64,000 nt of DNA from Shewanella gelidimarina (GCF_023283945.1 NZ_JAKIKW010000003.1:1-64000), one strand, 5' to 3'. Shown: positions 49,007 to 59,490, numbered from the stretch's first letter. Numbers and translations are program-made. Notes: generated by a model not told the origin, from the letters alone.

Positions 49007-50872
49007 TTACTCAGGGCTGTATAGCATAACGCGATTACGCCCTTCGTTCTTTGCGCGATAAAGTGCTTTATCGGCTTGATCTAATAACAATGTTGTATGT
49101 TGTTCGGATGAAACGATTTCAACGCTCACTCCAATACTGACCGTTAGAGGAATGGTTATTTTTCCCCAACTGATCGGCAATTCAAAAATAGCTTTCCTTA
49201 TGGTCTCAGCAACTTGCAAGGCGCCTTCTTGATTCGTATTCGGTAATATAATAGCAAACTCTTCACCGCCAAAACGTGATACTAGATCGGTTGGTCGCTT
49301 TAATTTTCGCTTAAGTTCATCAGCGATAGCTCGCAAGGCTTGGTCACCGGCAAGGTGTCCGTGAGTGTCATTAATCGACTTAAAGTGGTCTATATCTAAC
49401 ATGACGACGGCCATTGGCGTTTGTTGTCGGCGGCTTATTCGGCCTTCTGCAAGGATACGCTTATCAAACGAACTTCTATTTTTTACACCCGTAAGGCTAT
49501 CAATCGTTGTTTGTTCCGTTAGTTTTTGATTTGCTTCGTTGAGTTCTCTTAGTGCAATTTCTAATTCTAAGGTTCGCTCTTGAACCATCTGTCCAAGTTG
49601 CTCACTACTTCGAGCCTCTATTCGAAGTGCATCTTCTCGGGTTATTTTCGCTCGTTCAGCTTGAGTTAACGCTTCTTTCTGGATTTGCAGTTTAGACAGG
49701 CGTTCATCGTTATAGCGTATCGCTAGTAATGCCGCCATAAATAGAATTTCGAAGCTTAATCCAAGCATAAAGGGCGTCTTAGCGTGCAGATCAAGTTCGA
49801 TATAGCCCAAATACATCATGCCGGAAATTAAGGCACCTAGCATCATACAGGCCCAGCCAATAGCGAATAGCTTAGCCAGTTTATGGCCTCTAAATCCTTG
49901 AACGAGTGCGATATACATCAGCATTAAGCTGCTGAGCATAACTACGCAGACATCCATTTTTAGCGCTAGGTTGTAGTCGAGCAATAATCCAAGAAAAAGC
50001 AGGAAGATTGAAATGGCCGCACCGACCCGGCAGACTCGTAGCATCGGCTGGCTATGGTATTTAAGCTGCATGACTTTCTCTGAAAACAGAAAGGCAAAGG
50101 CCATCGATAAACATAATAGTACAGGCAAAATAAATGTTTGAACTATCGGTAAATTAGGCCAAATAAAACGAAAAGCGATGCCATGCAAGGTTGCGACAAA
50201 GAGAGTTAAAGAAAGCACATAACCCGCATAATAAGTATAACTAAATGAGTGTGAGCTAATAGCAATAAAGAGGCTGAAAATACCAATTGCGGTTAAAACG
50301 CCTATTTGAAAACCATATAATAATGATTGCTGCTCAGCGCTTTGATAGTAGGCGTTATCGGTCCAAAGCGTGAGTGGAATACTTGCCGTTCCCGCAGTGC
50401 TTATTTTTAAGTAAAAGGTATGGAAATCATTATTTTTACTGCTAAACGGGTACGAAAAGTCATTACTGACAATGGGCCTTTGAGAAAAAGGGATGCTGTC
50501 ACCCATAACCACTTTGTTGACTAATCGGTGTCGATTGAAGTGGTATAACTCAATCAGATCCAAGTGGGGGTTGGTTATTGATAATATTCTATTGGTTACA
50601 AAAGAACCGCTGCTGTGCACACTAAACTTGACCCAAAATTGCTTGTTACTTAGACCGCGAATAATATCCGGCGTGAGCTTATCCCAACGTGTTGATGACA
50701 ACTGGCTGACTTGGGCTACGTCCGTGTTTGGGGTTACTGGTGTGTAATAGATCCAGTCATTTAAGGGCTGCTCTGTAGGGGTATGGCTATCGAGCGTTAA
50801 GATGTTTTCGGCGTTTACATAGCTTGATATGAAAAGCATCGCGATGGCTAAAAAACGAATGAATATCCGCAT
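49007..50872 (-). CDS. Membrane diguanylate cyclase with 7TMR-DISM sensor
   Basis: 621 aa. Seen: signal peptide (1-21), extracytoplasmic 7TMR-DISMED2 domain (~30-165), seven membrane spans (~180-390), a coiled coil (~395-455), and a GGDEF domain with GGEEF at 535-539 (RFGGEEFAIILP). RxxD (RPTD) precedes the signature by five residues, so the product-inhibition I-site is present and the cyclase should be active. No EAL domain. The start overlaps the tatD stop by one base, so it is cotranscribed after tatD. It may feed c-di-GMP to the adhesin control circuit, but no direct link is shown. Confidence 0.92.
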   Translation of the reverse strand: MRIFIRFLAIAMLFISSYVNAENILTLDSHTPTEQPLNDWIYYTPVTPNTDVAQVSQLSSTRWDKLTPDIIRGLSNKQFWVKFSVHSSGSFVTNRILSITNPHLDLIELYHFNRHRLVNKVVMGDSIPFSQRPIVSNDFSYPFSSKNNDFHTFYLKISTAGTASIPLTLWTDNAYYQSAEQQSLLYGFQIGVLTAIGIFSLFIAISSHSFSYTYYAGYVLSLTLFVATLHGIAFRFIWPNLPIVQTFILPVLLCLSMAFAFLFSEKVMQLKYHSQPMLRVCRVGAAISIFLLFLGLLLDYNLALKMDVCVVMLSSLMLMYIALVQGFRGHKLAKLFAIGWACMMLGALISGMMYLGYIELDLHAKTPFMLGLSFEILFMAALLAIRYNDERLSKLQIQKEALTQAERAKITREDALRIEARSSEQLGQMVQERTLELEIALRELNEANQKLTEQTTIDSLTGVKNRSSFDKRILAEGRISRRQQTPMAVVMLDIDHFKSINDTHGHLAGDQALRAIADELKRKLKRPTDLVSRFGGEEFAIILPNTNQEGALQVAETIRKAIFELPISWGKITIPLTVSIGVSVEIVSSEQHTTLLLDQADKALYRAKNEGRNRVMLYSPE

Positions 50873-51666
50873 TAATACGTTAAACCAAAAAAGGAGCGGC
50901 TGTTTTGATAAGTTTGTAGTGCAAAATCATCAATCTGTTGCCCACGAAGATTAGCAATATATTCAGCGATATAAGGTAAGTATTTAGGCTGGTTTTTACT
51001 TGATTTCGGTTTTGGTCGCATGCTTCTTGGCAGTAAATAGGGGCTATCGGTTTCAATTACAATACGATTGTCAGGAATAAATGGCACCAGCTCGGCTAGC
51101 TCTTGGCCTCGACGTTCATCACACACCCAGCCAGTGATCCCTATGTGTAAGTCTTGTTCTAGATAAGCCTCTAGACTTTCGCGGTTCCCTGTAAAACAGT
51201 GCAATAGCGCCGCGGGTAATGCTGAGCGGTATTCTTTTAATATGGCGAGGAAGTCTGCATGAGCGTCTCGCTCATGCATTAATACTGGCAGTTTTAGCTC
51301 AACGGCCAGTTCAAGTTGCTGGGCAAAAGCCTGCCTCTGTTTGGCTCTTGGTGAGAAATCTCGATTATAGTCCAGACCGCATTCACCAATGGCAACGACA
51401 CATTGAGACAAGCTTAGTTGCTTAATGCGATGACAGCTTTGGGGCGTCCATTCACTCGCATGATGCGGATGAACACCTGCTGTGCTATAGAGCGTTCCTG
51501 AAAATGAATTGCATAGCGCAATCGCTTGCTCACTCTCTTCAATGTGGCTGCCGATAACCACCATAGAGGAGACGCCAACATGATTAGCGGCTTCAACAAC
51601 CCCGTGAAGATCTTTTTCTAAGCTGCTGCCAATGAGATTGACAGCAATATCCATAAACTGCGGCAT
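50872..51666 (-). CDS. tatD: TatD-family metal-dependent deoxyribonuclease
   Basis: 264-aa TIM-barrel hydrolase; E. coli TatD is a Mg-dependent 3'-5' exonuclease with roles in DNA repair, not in protein export. Here the usual N-terminal HxH is partly altered (MDIAVNLIGSSL), while Glu in IGECGLDYNRDF, His in MHERDAHADF, HCFTG and the late Asp in IETDSPYLLPR are present; the Ala-Val-Asn in place of HxH is typical of the TatD subgroup. Overlaps genes on both sides by one base. Named for its position near tatABC. Confidence 0.93.
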   Translation of the reverse strand: MPQFMDIAVNLIGSSLEKDLHGVVEAANHVGVSSMVVIGSHIEESEQAIALCNSFSGTLYSTAGVHPHHASEWTPQSCHRIKQLSLSQCVVAIGECGLDYNRDFSPRAKQRQAFAQQLELAVELKLPVLMHERDAHADFLAILKEYRSALPAALLHCFTGNRESLEAYLEQDLHIGITGWVCDERRGQELAELVPFIPDNRIVIETDSPYLLPRSMRPKPKSSKNQPKYLPYIAEYIANLRGQQIDDFALQTYQNSRSFFGLTY

Positions 51667-52184
51667 TATTTAAGACGTTTAACCCGAATGGTGGTGTTAC
51701 GATCTTTTATGCCTAACATGAAAGATCCAAGGGCTGCTTTTTCAATATAGACTTGTTGTTCTGGCTTTAGTTTGAAAGAGCGTGAATCCGTTTGTTTCCA
51801 AACTTGACCATTATCAAATTGAATTTTAAGCGCGCCATATGGATCTTTAGTGACTTTATTCACGGTTAGATTGATGACCACCACCTCTTGCTCGGCTTTG
51901 TCATTCTTGATTTTGCCAAACTCTTCAGCAGCGTTTTTTGGTGCATTAGCAGTACTGGTGACAACGGTTGCTGAGGCGGCGACGGCAATTGTTTCTGGCG
52001 CTGAGCTAACACTGCTAACGCTGTTTGTTGCTAATGACGCCGAGAGGTTGTCGTAACAGATAAGACGATCCAGTTTGTCTGGTACCGCAGCACATTGTGA
52101 TAGCTGAGTTTCAACAGAGGCATTTGCAAATGTCGATAACAAAATAGAGGCTGTTGTCAGTAATAACAGATATGGCTTAATCAT
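51666..52184 (-). CDS. Exported protein of unknown function
   Basis: 172 aa. Seen: signal peptide MIKPYLLLLTTASILLSTFANA, then a short conserved-looking block QLSQCAAVPDKLDRLICYDNLS with two cysteines (31 and 43) that may form a disulfide, an Ala/Ser/Thr/Val-rich linker (~55-90), and a C-terminal beta-rich domain (YGALKIQFDNGQVWKQTDS ... GSFMLGIKDRNTTIRVKR). The Cys block is like that in VasI-type and other small exported proteins, but no family can be named firmly. Cotranscribed with tatD (one-base overlap). Confidence 0.8.
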   Translation of the reverse strand: MIKPYLLLLTTASILLSTFANASVETQLSQCAAVPDKLDRLICYDNLSASLATNSVSSVSSAPETIAVAASATVVTSTANAPKNAAEEFGKIKNDKAEQEVVVINLTVNKVTKDPYGALKIQFDNGQVWKQTDSRSFKLKPEQQVYIEKAALGSFMLGIKDRNTTIRVKRLK

Positions 52185-52230
52185 TAAAATTTCCTTTTTA
52201 TTATTGGAAAGCAGGCTACAGGACGATTTT

Positions 52231-52275
52231 ATACCAATTCCGTTATATATGTAATCAATTCAGAGTCTCAATGTT
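52231..52275. mobile_element. Truncated end of an ATACCAATT-family MITE
   Basis: ATACCAATTCCGTTATATAT and the next 20 bp (GTAATCAATTCAGAG) closely match the right end, read inwards, of the element at 57193-57474. Only one end is recognisable. Confidence 0.55.
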
Positions 52276-52410
52276 AAGGCCATTGAGGCGTATAAAGAGG
52301 CTAAGGTCTATTGCTTTTTTGATTCAATATATCTGCAGGGTTACCTGTGAAATAGAGGATGGACTTACTGCCTTGCATAGCAACCTAATGGTTTGTCAGT
52401 GCAAAAAAAA

Positions 52411-52442
52411 GGTACTGCCTTCATCAACTGAATGGCAATACC
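52411..52442 (-). terminator. Rho-independent terminator after tatC
   Basis: Minus strand GGTATTGCC - 14 nt - GGCAGTACC (one G-U pair) followed by TTTTTTTT. Confidence 0.85.
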
Positions 52443-52468
52443 TTTTATCTCTATCAACAAATGTTTAG

Positions 52469-53233
52469 TTACTTTTGTTCACTCTCTTCAGGCGTATCTT
52501 CATCGTCTTCAGATTCATCTTCATCTTTACTATAAAAGCGTGCTGCGATGAGTCCGCCTTCAAACAAGATGAGCATTGGAATCGCGAGCATCGTCTGCGA
52601 AATAATATCGGGGGGTGTTAAAAACATTCCCACAATAAATGCACCAACCACTATGTATGGACGTTTCTTTTTCAGCTCTTCAGGTGTAGTGACACCTGCC
52701 CAGCACAAAAGAACGACTGCCACAGGTATTTCAAACGCTAAGCCAAAGGCAAAAAACAGTTTGAGAATAAAACTCAAATAGCTACTGATATCGGTCGCAA
52801 CTTCTACACCTTCAGGTGCTGCAGACGCAAAAAAACCAAATACCACAGGAAATACTACGTAATAAGCAAATGCAATACCTAAATAGAACAGCAAGGTACT
52901 ACTGGTAAGCAGCGGCACCACTAAGCGCTTTTCATGCTTATAAAGCCCTGGTGCGACAAATGACCATACTTGAAACAGAACATAAGGTATGGCAATAAAA
53001 AATGACAGTACCAATGTTAGTTTGAATGGCGCAAAAAAGGGTGCGGCAACATCCGTTGCAATCATGCTGCTCGAGTCGGGCAGAGCTTGCATCAATGGTA
53101 TCGCCATATAATGGTAAATATCATTGGCCCAATAGACCAAACAGATAAACACCAAGAGAACACTCGCTATTGCTCGAAGCAGCTTATTACGCATCTCAAG
53201 CAAATGGCTTATTAATGGCTTTTGTTGTGACAT
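52469..53233 (-). CDS. tatC: Twin-arginine translocase subunit TatC
   Basis: 254-aa six-span inner-membrane receptor for twin-arginine signal peptides. Seen: N-terminal [14 protein letters not shown], the conserved FxxPLY-like region [14 protein letters not shown] with the Glu-Lys-Arg cluster, [21 protein letters not shown] and the C-terminal [22 protein letters not shown]. An acidic tail ([14 protein letters not shown]) follows. Last gene of ubiEJB-tatABC, then a terminator. Confidence 0.96.
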   Translation of the reverse strand: MSQQKPLISHLLEMRNKLLRAIASVLLVFICLVYWANDIYHYMAIPLMQALPDSSSMIATDVAAPFFAPFKLTLVLSFFIAIPYVLFQVWSFVAPGLYKHEKRLVVPLLTSSTLLFYLGIAFAYYVVFPVVFGFFASAAPEGVEVATDISSYLSFILKLFFAFGLAFEIPVAVVLLCWAGVTTPEELKKKRPYIVVGAFIVGMFLTPPDIISQTMLAIPMLILFEGGLIAARFYSKDEDESEDDEDTPEESEQK

Positions 53234-53236
53234 GGA

Positions 53237-53632
53237 CTACCCGTTAGGTTTGTCTGACTTAGCACTATCTGTTGAAGAAGTCTCAATAGTAGGGGCGTCT
53301 TTGGCTGGCGTTTCTTTTGCCGAAGGAACATCTTCTACTTGATAGGGACGATTAACAGATTGCGCTGCTTGTTTTAATTGATCGATTGAATCCTGTAACT
53401 CAGGCGCAAGGTTTTTTAAGCCTTGGCTTTCTGCTTTTTTCAAATCAGTATGCAATTGCTCTATTTTAAGCTCTTGTTCTAATTCGTCTTTAACTGAGTT
53501 AGCCATCTTTTTCATGGCGCGGATCCAGCCTGAGATTGAGCGCACGGCGACAGGAAGTCTTTCAGGGCCAAGTACAACTAGCCCTAAGACTCCAATCAAC
53601 AGCAACTCCATAAAGCCGATACCGTCGAACAT
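53237..53632 (-). CDS. tatB: Twin-arginine translocase subunit TatB
   Basis: 131 aa. Seen: one N-terminal span [27 protein letters not shown] with the TatB-specific Glu in MELLLI and GPERLP hinge, an amphipathic helix ([20 protein letters not shown]), and a long charged, Ala/Glu/Lys-rich tail. Forms the receptor complex with TatC. Seven nt after tatA and 3 nt before tatC. Confidence 0.95.
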   Translation of the reverse strand: MFDGIGFMELLLIGVLGLVVLGPERLPVAVRSISGWIRAMKKMANSVKDELEQELKIEQLHTDLKKAESQGLKNLAPELQDSIDQLKQAAQSVNRPYQVEDVPSAKETPAKDAPTIETSSTDSAKSDKPNG

Positions 53633-53638
53633 AGTCGA

Positions 53639-53896
53639 TTACGCCTGTTCTTTGTCCTTAGATTCAGCCTTTTTTTCGGCTGTCTCAGTGCCCTGAACTG
53701 TTTTTTCAGCTGCACTGTCTTCTAGCGCTGTTTTCTCTTCTAGCGCTTTCTTATCTTCTTCAGAAGACATGGCGTTTTTGAAGCCTTTAACAGCACCGCC
53801 TAAATCGCCGCCTAGAGAACGTAACTTCTTTGTTCCAAACAATAATACGACAATCAATGCAACGATAAGAAGTTGCCAAATACTAATGCCACCCAT
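53639..53896 (-). CDS. tatA: Twin-arginine translocase subunit TatA
   Basis: 85 aa pore-forming subunit. Seen: short span [44 protein letters not shown] amphipathic helix with the Phe-Gly hinge, and a charged tail. Placed 61 bp downstream of ubiB, probably in the same transcript. Confidence 0.95.
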   Translation of the reverse strand: MGGISIWQLLIVALIVVLLFGTKKLRSLGGDLGGAVKGFKNAMSSEEDKKALEEKTALEDSAAEKTVQGTETAEKKAESKDKEQA

Positions 53897-53957
53897 GAAT
53901 GAATCCTCTTAATTTAGATATTAAATCTATTATGAACCTTTGGTTATTTAGGTCTAG

Positions 53958-55607
53958 CTAAAGTTTACGGATCTTTGGTCTAGATCGCCATCCGAGCAGC
54001 CACAATGTGGCGCCTAGGCCGATACTGCCGTAAGACGCCCATAGTGTAGCGTCTTGATTGAACAAAATAGTGCCACAGATCACTAAAATAGCGGCTGTGA
54101 TCAAAAGATAGTTACTTTTATGTGCTTTTTGCTGATGTTTTAGATATCGATCGAGTAATTTGTTATGTGTCTTTGCTAGGTTGCGACCCATTTTTAAATT
54201 ATCGTAAATGAGTTCCGGCAGCTCTGGCAGGTGTTCTGCCCAATAAGGCAGTTGCTGCTTAATTTTGCTTGCCATGGCTTTAGGGCCTACTTGCTCGGCC
54301 ATCCAGTCTTCAAGAAAAGGTTTAGCGGTTTGCCATAAATCTAATTGCGGGTATAGCTGACGCCCTAAACCTTCGATATAGAGTAGGGTTTTCTCTAACA
54401 ATACCAGTTGAGGCTGGACAACCATGTCGAATCGACGCGCAGTTCGAAATAGCTCAAGTAAAACGTGACCAAATGAAATTTCATCTAATGGTTTATTAAA
54501 CATGGGCTCACAAACAACTTTAACCGCTTGTTCAAATGCACTGATATCGGTATCCGGTGATACCCAACCCGATTCAATATAAAGCTGAGCAATACGGTGA
54601 TAATCACGATTGAAGAAGGCGAGAAAGTTTTCTGCTAAATAGCGTTTATCTTCATCGGTAAGCGTGCCCATAATGCCGCAATCTAAACCGATGTAAAAGG
54701 GATCATCTGGGTGTTCACGGCTGACAAAGATATTGCCGGGATGCATATCTGCGTGGAAAAAATTATCACGGAATACTTGAGTGAAAAACAGTTCTACACC
54801 GCGTTCAGCAAGCAGCTTTAGGTTGGTACCTTGCGCGATAAGTGCCGCTTTATCTGATACAGGTACGCCGTCAATACGCTCCATTACAATTAGTCGGGTA
54901 AAACAAAGCTCTTCATACATAAAAGGGATATAAAGCGAATTTGAACCCAAGAAATTATTACGCAATTTAATTGCACTAAGGGCTTCAAGTTTTAAGTTGA
55001 GCTCACCCTCAATGGTGGTGCGATAATCTTCGACAACTTCGGCTGGACGTAAGCGATTGTTTGCCCCTAGCAGTAACTCTAAAAAGCCCGCAGCTTGCGA
55101 CATTAGCTGAATGTCGGCATGAACTTTTTGTTCTACATCTGGGCGCAGTACCTTTAATACTACTCTAGCGCCGTTAGATTTTAGCGTCGCGGTATGTACT
55201 TGTGAGATCGAGGCTGATGCAAGCGGCGTATCTTCGAAGTCATCAAAGTAATCTTCGATGGGGGCTTTAAGTTCGGACTCAATAGAGGCGCGAGCAATAG
55301 CGGAATCAAAAGGAGGCACTCTGTCTTGCAACATCGCCAGCTCTTCAGCCCATTCATCACTGAGTAGATCTCGTCGGGTTGAGAGCATTTGGCCAAACTT
55401 AATATAAACTGGGCCAAGCTCTTGCATCGCTAGCTTTAAGCGTTCGCCGCCGATTTTATCTTTGTGTTGGTTTCTGAGCCAGAAGAGACAACCTCTTAAT
55501 AGCTTAAAGTACCAAGGCGTTAACTTTGAGGGAATTAAATCATCTAATCCGTAATGCAACGCGGTGCGGATGACTTGATAAGCGCGCCTGATACTTGTTA
55601 CTGTCAT
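53958..55607 (-). CDS. ubiB: Ubiquinone biosynthesis ATPase/kinase-like protein UbiB
   Basis: 549-aa ABC1/ADCK-type protein needed for aerobic ubiquinone synthesis, likely using ATPase activity to handle lipid intermediates. Seen: KxGQ motif [15 protein letters not shown] (~70), Ala-rich nucleotide loop [14 protein letters not shown] (~126), [17 protein letters not shown] (~286), GLDCGIMG (DFG-like, ~308), and two C-terminal membrane spans. Overlaps ubiJ by 4 nt. Confidence 0.95.
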   Translation of the reverse strand: MTVTSIRRAYQVIRTALHYGLDDLIPSKLTPWYFKLLRGCLFWLRNQHKDKIGGERLKLAMQELGPVYIKFGQMLSTRRDLLSDEWAEELAMLQDRVPPFDSAIARASIESELKAPIEDYFDDFEDTPLASASISQVHTATLKSNGARVVLKVLRPDVEQKVHADIQLMSQAAGFLELLLGANNRLRPAEVVEDYRTTIEGELNLKLEALSAIKLRNNFLGSNSLYIPFMYEELCFTRLIVMERIDGVPVSDKAALIAQGTNLKLLAERGVELFFTQVFRDNFFHADMHPGNIFVSREHPDDPFYIGLDCGIMGTLTDEDKRYLAENFLAFFNRDYHRIAQLYIESGWVSPDTDISAFEQAVKVVCEPMFNKPLDEISFGHVLLELFRTARRFDMVVQPQLVLLEKTLLYIEGLGRQLYPQLDLWQTAKPFLEDWMAEQVGPKAMASKIKQQLPYWAEHLPELPELIYDNLKMGRNLAKTHNKLLDRYLKHQQKAHKSNYLLITAAILVICGTILFNQDATLWASYGSIGLGATLWLLGWRSRPKIRKL

Positions 55608-56227
55608 GGTTTAACTCTTGCCCTATTTAGTAATTGCTCTATCCGTGTTTCCAAGGTGTCGACGTCGACGGCGATATCTTCGATGGTATCACTTAAGTGA
55701 ATATATTCGAGTTTATGCGGTGCAAGTCGATACTCTTCGGTCGTTAACTGACCTAAGTGGGAGCGTGTTTTGAGCCATATTTGGGTGATATCTTGTTTTG
55801 CTCGCTTAACCGTTTGGAAAACAAAGTGAGTTGGAATATCACCGATATAACGAGATAGAGGCTCGGCAAAATCGAATTCAACACTTTGAATATAGTGGCT
55901 AAAAGCTTGCAATAAACTGAGGTCGCCTTCGAGGCTAAGTTTATCTTGTTTGATCAACTCGGTGAGGTTTGCACCTTCAGTGAGTTGATATAAAGTGGTG
56001 ATATCGGCATTAACTTGAGTAGTAACCTCACCTTCGTATTGGCTGTAAACTTGGATCTCTTTAGCAAACAAGAGATAAAGTGGCCAATTAAGCTGAGTCA
56101 GTTGAATGCAAAGAACTTTGCCATGCAAACTACGCAAGGTCGCGTAGTCTTCAGGCGATTGGGCGATTAGCTTGTTTAAGCTAACCTCAATCGCCGCACA
56201 TGTAAGCAGTGACATGTCACGAGACAT
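55604..56227 (-). CDS. ubiJ: Ubiquinone biosynthesis accessory factor UbiJ (SCP2 domain)
   Basis: 207 aa. UbiJ binds lipids by its SCP2-like domain and with UbiK organises the Ubi complex. Seen: N-terminal helix [14 protein letters not shown], a beta-rich SCP2 domain (~35-110) with [27 protein letters not shown], and a C-terminal helical coiled coil ([15 protein letters not shown]). Lies between ubiE and ubiB as in E. coli. Confidence 0.92.
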   Translation of the reverse strand: MSRDMSLLTCAAIEVSLNKLIAQSPEDYATLRSLHGKVLCIQLTQLNWPLYLLFAKEIQVYSQYEGEVTTQVNADITTLYQLTEGANLTELIKQDKLSLEGDLSLLQAFSHYIQSVEFDFAEPLSRYIGDIPTHFVFQTVKRAKQDITQIWLKTRSHLGQLTTEEYRLAPHKLEYIHLSDTIEDIAVDVDTLETRIEQLLNRARVKP

Positions 56228-56238
56228 AGTGAGTCCAA

Positions 56239-56994
56239 TCAGAATTTGTAACCTTTATGCAAGGCCACAATACCGTCAGTCATATTGGTATAGTTTACTT
56301 GCTCAAAACCAGCATCTACCATCATCTGTTTCAATGTCTCTTGATCTGGGTGCATGCGAATAGATTCAGCAAGATACGCGTAACTCTCAGCGTCTTGTGT
56401 AATTAACGCACCCATTTTAGGCATCACTTTAAAGCTGTATAGATCATATAATTTACGCATCACGTTGTGCTTAGGCTTAGAAAATTCAAGCACTAATAAT
56501 TTTCCGCCGGGTTTCAATACTCTTAGCATTGAAGCGATAGCGGCATCTTTATCGGTGACGTTACGTAGACCAAAGGCGATGGTAATTATATCGAAGTGAT
56601 TATCAGGGAATGGCAGTGCTTCAGCATTCGCTTGCACATAGTTCACATTACCCACAATGCCTTTGTCTCTTAACTTTTCACGACCCACTTTAAGCATCGA
56701 GTCATTAATATCAGCGAGAGTGACTTGGCCTTTCTCACCGACAATACGAGAAAACTTAGCGGTTAAATCGCCAGTACCGCCAGCTAAATCAAGAACCTTC
56801 ATGCCAGGACGTGCACCAGCACTTTCGATAGTGAAACGTTTCCACATACGGTGGATACCGAAAGACATGACGTCATTCATGATGTCGTACTTAGCGGCGA
56901 CAGAATGGAATACGCCAGCGACCATCTCGGCCTTTTGCTCAGCTTCAACCGTTTTGTAACCGAAGTGAGTGTTCTTTGGAGTGTCCTCTGACAT
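56239..56994 (-). CDS. ubiE: Demethylmenaquinone/2-polyprenyl-6-methoxybenzoquinol C-methyltransferase
   Basis: 251-aa SAM-dependent enzyme, equal to the E. coli length. It methylates intermediates of both ubiquinone and menaquinone, so it also supplies the menaquinol used by the fumarate reductase in this window. Seen: [24 protein letters not shown] motif [13 protein letters not shown] (~72), [15 protein letters not shown] (~139) and LLVLEFSKP. First gene of ubiE-ubiJ-ubiB-tatABC. Confidence 0.97.
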   Translation of the reverse strand: MSEDTPKNTHFGYKTVEAEQKAEMVAGVFHSVAAKYDIMNDVMSFGIHRMWKRFTIESAGARPGMKVLDLAGGTGDLTAKFSRIVGEKGQVTLADINDSMLKVGREKLRDKGIVGNVNYVQANAEALPFPDNHFDIITIAFGLRNVTDKDAAIASMLRVLKPGGKLLVLEFSKPKHNVMRKLYDLYSFKVMPKMGALITQDAESYAYLAESIRMHPDQETLKQMMVDAGFEQVNYTNMTDGIVALHKGYKF

Positions 56995-57192
56995 CTATCT
57001 ATTCCTATACGTTAACAATTGAATTATCGCGATTGTAAGTCATCGAGCCAGATTGCTGAATCTTTCATCCATCACTATGTGATGTATGTTATCTATCAGT
57101 CGCTGGAGTTCGTAAAAATGAGCGATGACACAGGGTTTCGCAAAATTGACTGCGCATTACACCATAATACTAGCCAATGTTGAATCGTTATT

Positions 57193-57474
57193 ATACCAAT
57201 TGTATTGAGTATCTGTTCATTCAGTGGGAATTCAAAGCACTGAAGGCAAGTCGGGAACTTGATGCTTATAGTTATTCTATATCAAGAGTTTCCGCCGCAG
57301 CATGCAGTGTTTTGCCATTAGCTTTAAACGTCAGCCACCCTTCGGGAAGCGCTCACTCATTCCACTTCTGTATTGCATTGGCTCACAAGGGAATAACCAT
57401 TCTTTCGTCAATGCGCCTTGAATTGAAAAGATTGAGCGCTTCTGAATTGACTACATACTTAATGCAATTGGTAT
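57193..57474. mobile_element. 282-bp MITE (ATACCAATT family) abutting the hutG stop codon
   Basis: Terminal inverted repeats ATACCAATTGTATTGAGTAT and ATACCAATTGCATTAAGTAT agree at 18 of 20 positions. Non-coding. It fills most of the ubiE-hutG gap, and its right end is 3 bp from the hutG stop. A truncated relative is at 52231. Confidence 0.75.
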
Positions 57475-57477
57475 TTA

Positions 57478-58512
57478 CTACAATGCATTAATACGTCCGT
57501 TGATATAGCTATAGATCAACTCGCCAATACTTTGTCCTGTTTCACGGTACCCAGCATCGAGCCCTGCCACATGGCAACTTGGGGCCGCTTCAGCTAAATG
57601 TAAATAGGCGCAAGGGCAATGCTTAGCAACATAGCTGACGTAGTGTAATGCATCGAGCAAAGGCACTCCGGCTGCGGTTGAAGCGCTGCTGGGCATGTTC
57701 GTGATGGCATCTAAGTCCAGCTCAACCGCCACCGGCAACGAGCTGTTATTGAGCTCTTTGGTAATTGATTTGAGTGCGGTTTCTAAGCTCAGTTCTCGAC
57801 GCACCCAAATTTGCTGAAAAGTATGCCAGTGGCCACCAAATGCTTTGAGTTGTTCTAATGTTGCTTCGCTGTTTTTTAGCTCATGCAGTCCAAGCACATG
57901 ATAAATACCCAGTGCACCAGAAGCGGCTGCGTAACTAAACCCGTTACCACTGTGGCGACCTTCTTTGGGCCTGAAATCTGAATGAGGGTCTAAATTAACA
58001 GCGGCAATTGGGCGCTTATGGCTGGCTTTAGCAGCCATGAGCAAACCGTAGGCATTGTTGTGCCCGCCGCCAATCACAATGGGTTCTAATCCTGCTTGCA
58101 TTACGCGAGTTAATACCTCAATCACTCTTAAATCTAACTGCTCTACATTGTGGCGTAGTTGCTCTGCGGTACTGCTGCCTGGCAGTTGTAAGTCAGTGGT
58201 TTCTATTTGGCCTAAGACTAAACATTGGGTACCGGTTAAAAAGCGGTTGGATTGAAAATTGAGAAACTGTTTCATTGCGCTGTCAAAAGCGTCTGTAGAG
58301 CCACCTCGCCCCAAATTTGCACGGGGGCCAATATCTTCGCCAATGCCAATAATTGCAAAGCGGACATTAGCTGCCTTGGCCTGTGCCAGTACTGTCGAGA
58401 GATCATCTGTCGCTGTAGGAATGTGTACTCGTTGTCCGAGTTTAGTCTCGCCTGTTCTCGGCGCGAGTAAGCTCTCAAGCTTAATGGTGGTGAAGGGGCT
58501 GAGATACTGCAT
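57478..58512 (-). CDS. hutG: Formimidoylglutamase (arginase family)
   Basis: 344-aa arginase-fold Mn hydrolase. Formimidoylglutamase HutG splits N-formimino-L-glutamate into glutamate and formamide in histidine degradation. Seen: manganese ligands in IGGGHNNAYG (~166), NLDPHSDFRP (DxHxD, ~196) and VAVELDLDAI (DxD, ~269). RGGSTDAFD-type region near residue 73 also fits. No other hut genes are adjacent, so arginase or agmatinase-like activity cannot be excluded. The coding end lies directly against a MITE, so the last residues may have been altered by its insertion. Confidence 0.8.
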   Translation of the reverse strand: MQYLSPFTTIKLESLLAPRTGETKLGQRVHIPTATDDLSTVLAQAKAANVRFAIIGIGEDIGPRANLGRGGSTDAFDSAMKQFLNFQSNRFLTGTQCLVLGQIETTDLQLPGSSTAEQLRHNVEQLDLRVIEVLTRVMQAGLEPIVIGGGHNNAYGLLMAAKASHKRPIAAVNLDPHSDFRPKEGRHSGNGFSYAAASGALGIYHVLGLHELKNSEATLEQLKAFGGHWHTFQQIWVRRELSLETALKSITKELNNSSLPVAVELDLDAITNMPSSASTAAGVPLLDALHYVSYVAKHCPCAYLHLAEAAPSCHVAGLDAGYRETGQSIGELIYSYINGRINAL

Positions 58513-58601
58513 TGAGTTATTCTTATATTTGAGTGCTCATTACCGACAGTGTAAGGCCTTGGATTAACACCGCAAGCCTTGCCGAACAATCGGCCACAAA
58601 A

Positions 58602-58624
58602 AAGCCAGCACTTTCTGCTGGCTT
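58602..58624 (-). terminator. Rho-independent terminator after rraA
   Basis: Minus strand AAGCCAGCA-GAAAG-TGCTGGCTT followed by TTTTG, 46 nt past the rraA stop. Confidence 0.85.
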
Positions 58625-58669
58625 AGTCGGTAAAATCAAATCGAAATTTGATCCCAATGTATTTTTTGA

Positions 58670-59155
58670 TTAATCAATGTCGAGCGGTTCAGGTGATAAA
58701 ATCATGCCAGTGTTATCTGCATAAACATGGTCACCGGGTAAGAAGCTCACGCCGCCAAAATTGACTGGAACTTCAAGTTCGCCAATGGCGTGACTATCGG
58801 CGCCAACGGGAATAGAGGCTAACGCTTGTACGCCAATGTCTAAATCTTCTAATGCATCAACATCACGAATTGAACCATAGATGATGATCCCTTCCCAATT
58901 ATTGTCCACTGCCACTTGGGCAATCGTTGAGTCGAGTAGGGCGCGACGCAGTGAACCGCCGCCGTCTACGAGCAATACTTTGCCTTCGCCATCTTCCTGC
59001 AGAGCATCAATGATGAGGCCATTATCTTCGAAACATTTGATGGTGCTAATCGAGCCACCAAAAGAGTTACTACCACCGTAATTACTGAACATGGGTTCGA
59101 CAACATCAACTACATCGATATAAGTGTCACAAAGTTCTGAGGTGTTGTATTCCAT
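58670..59155 (-). CDS. rraA: Ribonuclease E activity regulator RraA
   Basis: 161 aa, the E. coli length. RraA binds RNase E and dampens mRNA decay. Seen: [48 protein letters not shown] and the [16 protein letters not shown] loop, all typical. Some relatives of this fold are aldolases acting on 4-carboxy-4-hydroxy-2-oxoadipate, but this sequence fits the RraA branch. Monocistronic with its own terminator. Confidence 0.95.
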   Translation of the reverse strand: MEYNTSELCDTYIDVVDVVEPMFSNYGGSNSFGGSISTIKCFEDNGLIIDALQEDGEGKVLLVDGGGSLRRALLDSTIAQVAVDNNWEGIIIYGSIRDVDALEDLDIGVQALASIPVGADSHAIGELEVPVNFGGVSFLPGDHVYADNTGMILSPEPLDID

Positions 59156-59490
59156 AAGAACGCTCCTGGTAGATAGGCGTAGCTCAGTAATTTGAGCAAA
59201 AGAGTAATTTAACCAGTATATAAGGGATTGTTGAAAAGAAAAGTCTTATCAATCACGCAATTGCCGATAAACACATCACTCACCTATGTTGTGGTAATAT
59301 TTCGACATCTAGGTTACTAATTCAGCAAAAATATGACATAGGTCATTATATAACGTTTTTTTATTACCAAGATGGTGTATTTTTGTTAGCATAAGTGTAG
59401 ACATATTAACTTAACTTAATTTTTGAGTCGCTTTAGGGGCACGGATCCCCCGGTTAGCTTAGGGACGGCAGAGGGCCTAAAAGGTGCCTT
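59156..59490 (+). other. 335-bp divergent region, rraA / small membrane protein, with structured leader
   Basis: Contains a dyad ATGAC-ATAG-GTCAT at 59333-59346. The 60 nt before the small membrane protein gene can pair in two ways: CTTTAGG (59431-59437) with CCTAAAAG (59476-59483), or GGGGCAC (59436-59442) with GTGCCTT (59484-59490). Both cover the ribosome site. Confidence 0.4.

Noticed and set aside
53514..53696. Disrupted tatA/tatB junction
   Set aside because: The tatA, tatB and tatC frames are all complete with normal lengths and short gaps; the plus-strand frame is a shadow.
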